This document shows, one piece after another, positions 58,601 to 64,000 of a stretch of DNA of 64,000 bases. Below the pieces are notes generated by a model. The model was given only the letters and a program-made list of their open reading frames with translations, made no database searches and was not told where the DNA came from. The stretch's first letter is position 1; the number at the start of each line of letters is the position of its first letter. Both the position numbers and the translations under genes were made by a program. This DNA comes from Watersipora subatra (taxonomy: Eukaryota > Bryozoa > Gymnolaemata > Cheilostomatida > Watersiporidae): assembly GCF_963576615.1 (NCBI RefSeq), contig NC_088711.1, positions 3,224,001-3,288,000 of the forward strand, given 5' to 3'.

Positions 58601-61600
58601 CATGGACGAGCATGGTTGTTAGTCTTGTATGAATTATGAATTGAAGGACTTGCAACTGTTGGATTCTGTTTAAAAATATTAAAATACCGAGGAAAGCATG
58701 CTAATAACACCTCATCTCAAATCTAGCTAAAAGGTACCATACATTTGTTTTTTTGAACGATCATTTCTCTAGAGATCAGTTTAGCGTGAAATTGCATTTT
58801 AAAGCTACCATAAGACAAATCCTTCAATTAATCATTTACTGCTAGAAAGCTTGCTGTAATTAGTGCTGATTGTGATTGATGAAGGCTTCAAACTCCTAAC
58901 TGTTATTTTAGTATAAGATACGTTTGAAGTATTCCACTTCTATCTGCAGAATACAGCTATCTTGAGGTAACCCTGATCTTTGATATCTTCGAAATAGAGT
59001 AAAATATTTATATAAAAATCTTAAAATAAATTAAGGTTCATTCTCCAATGAGATTTGTACTATCTTGAATCATTTATTTAGGTATAACAAGGCGTGTACG
59101 GTACACTGACCATGCAAAGGTGGATGCATACAATGATCTCTTCGGTAGAATAAAATATTGTAGAAACCTTTATTCATGGTACCCTCTGCACGATATGAGA
59201 TTCATCTGAAATCCTTGTAGGGTTCCTCGCCTAAGGAGGTGCCAAGCTCTGCAGAGCTGGACAGAAAACTAGCGGAGACAGACGCCTACCTGCAACTGCT
59301 TATTCAACAAGTGAAGGTGAGACTAGATACACTGCGTTCTCAATTGTGAGCAGTTTCCTGTTACTAGCCGTGATGACAACATGAGTTTGTCTGCCTTAAT
59401 AAGCGAGTCAGGCTGGCTCGAGTGCAGCGGTGTCGGTGGTTAGAGGCGGAGTGAGGTGGTTATTTCTACCATCCTAAGCTGGATAATCTTCTTTTGGAGC
59501 TGGTTGTCCTTGGTAACAGGAATAGCCACAGTTGTTACACTTGTCTAACAACAGCGGTACTTCTGTCGCTGCAGCCTTTAAGCGGTCTAAGTTTCACCCT
59601 GATGTCTATACAGCTAAAAGTGTTATAACATTTATTGCTCCATTGTCACTGTATTTTTGATGAGCAGGGGCTGGAAACGAGGATAGCTCTATGTGCAGAT
59701 GAAGAAGAGGTAGAGAAATACAATCTGATAAAAGTAACTGCCGAGTCTATGATAGAGTCTGTGAAGCACTCCATAGTCATGATGCAGCTAGCAAAGGTTA
59801 AGTGACTTTTCTAATATATTTGGAATCTTTCATGATTACAGCTACCAATCACCATTGTTCTACCTTTGTTCCTTCAATGTTCTACCAATCACCATCGGGT
59901 TTCTTTCTCTCTGATATACTATAGTTTGGTTGCAGCCACGGGAAGAGGCAGAGGAGGAGAATGGGTTTGGAGAAGAGTTGTTCGACGCTGCGGAAGGTAA
60001 GCGCTTGATAGTGGTTAGTTCCAAAGTCGTACGTACGTGTGTTGCTGGTAGTCCACTGTAGTCGACCCTTTGACACGAAGAGACGACTAGAGTTAATATC
60101 GATTTTACACTGCATAGCTTAATAAAAACTTAGCATTCTATATCTTGCAAGTTTTTTAAATTTTGAACCAGAGTTGGCTCACTTGTAACACAATCGCTCT
60201 CTGCTCACTTGTAACACAATCGCTCTCTGACTGCTGCTGTCACATTACCAGAGTTGGCTCACTTGTAACACAATCGCTCTCTGACTGGTGCTGTCACATT
60301 ACCAGAGTTGGCTCACTTGTAACACAATCACTCTCTGACTGGTGCTGTCACATTACCGATAACGATTTTGTCTGTACAGTTTCCTTCCTTTAGGAGCTTC
60401 CCAGAGGTCTTCTAGGAGCAACTCTCTATCAACAACTACACCTCCCTTGTGTCAGTCAGCGTCTCACCTCGCAGCCGGTTAGTATTTTTAGTTTCCTTTT
60501 TTTGTGGATTTGATCACACCGGTACATTTGAGGTTGTCTCATGGCGTCTGCTGGTCATGCTGATGATGTTATCTCTGCTATTGCTCACATTTCTCTTATC
60601 ACCTCCAATTGAATTGCTCTTCAACTCTGCGGCTAGATATCATCAAGTGGCTTCTGGTCAGATGCTGCTGTACAGGACTTGTCGGCTTATGTACAGCAAA
60701 GCAAGCTAAAAATTCATGCTTATGACATTTGGATCACTTCATGAATAAGCATTTCTTATTTCCTTATTTCCTTAGGCCGTTATACTGTATGTATGAAAAT
60801 ATGTGGAGCGTATAAGGTATTAAGATTGTTTGTGTGCAAAAGCCAAGCTACTTGGTTTTTTGTCATAAATTAAATTATTAAAGATTAAGATTTTTTTATC
60901 AACAGTTATTTGCTTATTGTCTTTTTCAAAGACCATAAATGCTGCTGGAGCTGTTGCGATGTACAGATCAGCTGTGAGATGTCTAAACGCTCTGCGCGCC
61001 GCTGCCATGTTTTGTTATTCTCTCTTTAAACAACCTGCAACTCAGTTCATTATGGCCCTTATTGACAGTTTTTAAATTGGTTTTGTCTCACTAAATAAAC
61101 TAGAAACCATCTTGAATCTGGTCATAATCAAGGTAGAACATCCTTGCTAGCCTCAATTTGGTTGTAAGTTTTCATACAGTGATACCAGAGCCGTGTCACT
61201 GTCTGTCATGATTCATTGTTGCTGTTGGGAAGTGAAACACCCATGCAATGTGCCATATTTATGCCAAAGAAATGACCTTGGTGGCCAATAACGTCCCACT
61301 TGTGCAAATAGTGACCAATAACATCGCACATGTGCAAATAAGTCTTGATTTCCTGTTGCTTCATATGCAAAAATATTTGTTGCCATAAGGCATCGCGCAG
61401 CCATCACTGTACCATAGCGCCCTTTGGAAACATGATCCGCTTGTCAGACCAGCGTAATGATTTGGCACTGTCGTACCCAGGTGTCATGACACTATCTTTG
61501 TATGGAAACTACTGAATGCCCGGCGTTGCACGAGTAATAAAAAAGTTTTTGCAGAGAAAATTACTTTTAATCAACATGCACAACATCTACCACGCTAACT

Positions 61601-63274
61601 TTTAAATGTTTGTTTATTTCTGTGTACTGTGTTTATTTCTGTGTAATTCATACTTTACTGGCTGCAGTGCCTACTACAGCTCTGTACTGATTGCAATAGT
61701 CTTGCTGCCTGTGTGGGTTTTAGCAGTTTTCATGAGGCCAACAATTTCAGCATAATACTAGCTGAAGTGTTAAGTGTGAAACCATGAAAGACTGGCATGT
61801 GTAATAAGTATGTGACCAATTTATTGCCTAGTATAGCCAGTTGGGCAGAATAGTGTATTGGATATAGTTGTTGGATTTATCTAACAAGTATTGGATAAAT
61901 GCTTGACTGCAGAACTGGAGGTTCCAAGTTCAAATCCAGGGCACAGCGAATTTTTCATTCCTAAAGCTTTGTAGCTATAACTGGACAGACAGGCAAACAA
62001 ATGACAAGCTTTGAGATTTATATAAATTATAGACCTAGCATACCTACCTTAATATACCTACGGCTAGGTGCTGCAGTAAACAGCCATAATTTACATAAAT
62101 TTTTAGCTGTTCTCAGATTATTTCAAAGCTATGACAGAAGGTATTTGTTGAATAAGAGACCGGCGAGTATGAGCTGTGAATCCTTATACACACTTACAAT
62201 CGTCTCGTATGTTAAACACACTTAATACGTTAGCTGGGCTATGTGAAACATGTCATAGCTTATCTACACAACTACAGGGGACCATAGAGTTAGTGACAGC
62301 CCACTTCTTAAAGAGGCGATCAAACAGGACAGCGATGGCCACTTCTCCAGCAGTGATGAGGAAGAGTTCTTTGACACTACGGAGTGAGTACCTACTGCCA
62401 TAGAGCTGCATTACTCTCCGTGTTCCTTACGAGTCCTACCAATGCATTTTTCGCCATACCTGAAATAACCATTAGTCCGTTCATACATCAACCCTACAAA
62501 AGTGCTTTCATATCTTCTATAGTTTGTGGTCATTTCAAGACCTTCCGGGTCTAAATTCTACAACTTTGTAATAGTCCTCATGTCTCATGTAGTGCGATAG
62601 CAGTTGTGCTTATGACATGCATATATTCATCGTTTTGTTTGCGCTAGTTGGTTTTGCTGACTTACTAGCCTTAAAATGGAACTTGTATTCCTTTCTCTGC
62701 TATTACTTTATGCCTCTACGCTAACTCCTTTTTGAAAATGTGAGGCAGATTATGACCTGCAGGTTTGTTTATAACCTTCTGCCACTGTTTATAAGCTGTT
62801 TTTTAATACCGTGCAGATTTTCCCGGGCTAATGTATGGAAAGTACATTGCTCTGAGTTTTTTATATTCATCAGTAGACATGTCTATGTGTATATGGCCAA
62901 AGGAATATACATGTAGTATGCTATTTCAGTTTCATTCGCTACTTAATATACAATTCGATCACTTTTAGCCATTCCGAAAGCAGTCACACAGTGGCAGCGA
63001 AGAAAGTGGAGGGGGTTGTGCCTAAGGTCACAGGAAATGAGCTCGACAAGTATGATGGTATGGCAGCCATAATGTCCTCGAAACGTATTGTTCATTCTTT
63101 TCTTTAAAACTGATTTTCCAGATAGGATGTTTACTAAGGTTTACTTTTTGTTGTTATCGATTAATATAGTGAAAAGATGCTGGTTGGTTTGTAGGACTCT
63201 ATGATGAGGGAGATGAAGAAGGGCTTGGCTCACTGAAAGAACATGGCAGCATCATCACTCACTTACTCAGCCAG
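55660..63274 (+). CDS. OSBPL9: OSBPL9 / ORP9, oxysterol-binding-protein-related lipid transfer protein (5' part, 11 exons)
   Basis: Exons: 55660-55758, 56835-56885, 57622-57703, 57930-58003, 59221-59316, 59668-59796, 59936-59996, 60394-60477, 62278-62383, 62969-63057, 63195-63274. Reading phases agree throughout, giving the first 317 residues. The PH domain (1-100) is close to human ORP9: [54 protein letters not shown] coiled coil follows (103-177: [34 protein letters not shown]). A Ser-rich linker holds two FFAT-like motifs, ELFDAAE (191-197) and EFFDTTD (255-261, preceded by SSSDEE). Exon 11 ([10 protein letters not shown]) leads into the ORD beyond the window. ORP9 exchanges PI4P with sterol or phosphatidylserine at ER-Golgi contacts, binding VAP by FFAT and PI4P by PH. 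Intron 1 uses a GC donor. An upstream non-coding exon is likely. Confidence 0.93.
55759..56834 (+). other. GC-AG intron in OSBPL9
   Basis: Exon 1 ends TAT ACG and is followed by GCAAGT. The next exon starts after TTTACAG at 56835 with SKDKMKRG, the residues that follow SYYT in human ORP9. Only the GC donor keeps the frame; the nearest GT, three bases later, would shift it. Confidence 0.85.
60168..60357. repeat. 54-bp tandem repeat, about 3.5 copies, in an OSBPL9 intron
   Basis: Units of TTGGCTCACTTGTAACACAA, TCGCTCTCTGACTG and GTGCTGTCACATTACCAGAG. The first copy is partial. It lies shortly before exon 8. Confidence 0.95.
61512..62035 (+). repeat. Interspersed repeat family R, copy 3, in an OSBPL9 intron
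   Basis: Starts TGAATGCCCGGCGTTGCACG then AGTAATAAAAAAG. It has a tRNA-like block near 61890-61955 (CAAGTTCAAATCCAGGGC as B box) and ends with TATAACTGGACAGACAGGCA, AACAAATGACAAGC and TTTATATAAAT. The start, tRNA block and tail occur in the same order as in copy 2. Confidence 0.65.
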
Positions 63275-63424
63275 GTAAGCGCTGACATCACTTGCGCTTT
63301 CGCTAAAGCAACACGTAAGGGTTTTTTGAAGTTGCCACCTGATGAGAGCAAACCTACATTGGCTTGAAACAAGTTTGTATTGGTTAACTAACAGCTAAGT
63401 GTTCTTTATATTCTATATTATGCT

Positions 63425-63560
63425 ATATTTATAAATCTCAGTGTTTGTATTTTGCACACCTTATGTCCAATGAAAAAACTTTCTCAAGAGGATTTGATCT
63501 CGGAACCTCCCATTTAGTAGGCAACAAGCTAAGCCATTAAGCTACACAGGATACAATGGA
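63425..63560 (-). repeat. tRNA-derived SINE-like repeat, minus strand
   Basis: Minus-strand sense: GTAGCTTAATGGCTTAGCTT (A-box region), GGGAGGTTCCGAGATCAAAT (B-box region), and a tail with CAAACACTGAGATTTATAAA. The cloverleaf does not close fully and there is no CCA-adjacent stem, so it is a repeat and not a gene. Confidence 0.55.
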
Positions 63561-63769
63561 TTTATTGAGCCGATAGTCATTATGTGGGTTAAAATGCACA
63601 TAGCGACTCTGTGTTACGCGCAATGTCACTAAAGCTTGTTCTCACGGCTGTTATTAGTAGGCTTAGCAATACGCATACTAGTTTACTCAAATTAGCCAAT
63701 GACAACTACATTACTTACCACTGTTTATAAGCTGTTTTAATACCCCTGCAACACCGGGCATTCAGCCAG

Positions 63770-63915
63770 TATATCTATAAATCTCAGCGTTTGTCTGTTG
63801 TCATTCGTCCAGTTATAATGATAAAGATCAAGGAACGAAAAATGTCTGCGTCCTGGTTTTGAACTCGCAACATTAAAACTGCAAGTCTACTAACATTTGC
63901 TCTTAACCACAAGGT
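63770..63915 (-). repeat. tRNA-derived SINE-like repeat, minus strand, second copy
   Basis: Minus-strand sense: GGCTTAACCTTGTGGTTAAG (A-box region), GTTGCGAGTTCAAAACC (B box), then ATAACTGGACGAATGACAAC and ACGCTGAGATTTATAGATAT. It is followed directly by CTGAATGCCCGGTGTTGCAG, the start word of family R, so an R head abuts this tail. Confidence 0.6.
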
Positions 63916-63923
63916 TAAGCCGT

Positions 63924-64000
63924 TCTTATCGTACCATATACCGTATATCATACCATATACCGTATATCATACCATATACCGTATATCATACCATATACCG
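63924..64000. repeat. 19-bp tandem repeat running off the window
   Basis: About four copies of CCATATACCGTATATCATA up to the last base of the window. The full array length is unknown. Confidence 0.95.

Noticed and set aside
60820-61008. Minus-strand frame starting [16 protein letters not shown] inside an OSBPL9 intron
   Set aside because: GC-rich start suggested a first exon, but no downstream exons or family match could be found; probably repeat-derived.

Overview
This window comes from an animal nuclear genome. It is AT-rich, its genes are split by introns, and it carries many transposons. The TE mix (BEL/Pao, pogo/Tigger-like, hAT, Helitron, LINEs, tRNA-derived repeats) and frequent ACATGTA-type words would suit a lophotrochozoan such as a mollusc, but the sequence alone does not fix the phylum.

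Three host genes can be read exon by exon, plus one RNA gene. (1) REC114 (+, 10949-29443) is a meiotic double-strand-break factor in four coding exons. Its first intron holds a 1.3-kb, 38-bp VNTR. Its last intron (13.6 kb) is a nest of transposons. (2) CMC1 (-, 48137-45361) is a twin-CX9C mitochondrial protein in four coding exons, with a tRNA-Leu(UAA) gene inside its third intron on the same strand. (3) OSBPL9/ORP9 (+, 55660-63274 and on past the window) is a lipid-transfer protein. The first 11 recognisable coding exons are present, covering the PH domain, coiled coil and two FFAT-like motifs; the sterol-binding ORD lies outside. Two weaker candidate genes (31755-37604 + and 38590-38309 -) point towards each other between REC114 and CMC1.

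Layout: 1-2.7 kb, fossil Ty3/Gypsy pol on the minus strand; 2.9-5.5 kb, remnant RT of a second retroelement split by a 2.1-kb pogo/Tigger-like transposon; 6.2-7.1 kb, first copy of a TA-flanked element called M1 here; 10.9-29.4 kb, REC114 with VNTR, pogo-like element containing a hAT, M1 containing a Helitron, and a young BEL/Pao element flanked by 141-bp direct repeats; 32.3-34.2 kb, a repeat (R) containing another M1; 40.3-43.2 kb, a candidate composite hAT unit with an 8-bp target duplication; 44.0-44.5 kb, LINE remnant; 45.4-48.1 kb, CMC1 and tRNA-Leu; 50.5-52.1 kb, minus-strand LINE remnant; 55.7-63.3 kb, OSBPL9.

The most notable points are the BEL/Pao insertion with its 141-bp repeats and end microhomology, the composite hAT, the exact Helitron-in-M1 insertion, the ORP9 protein with two FFAT-like motifs, and a GC-AG intron within the ORP9 PH domain. 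No database search was possible; family calls rest on remembered family sequences and motifs.
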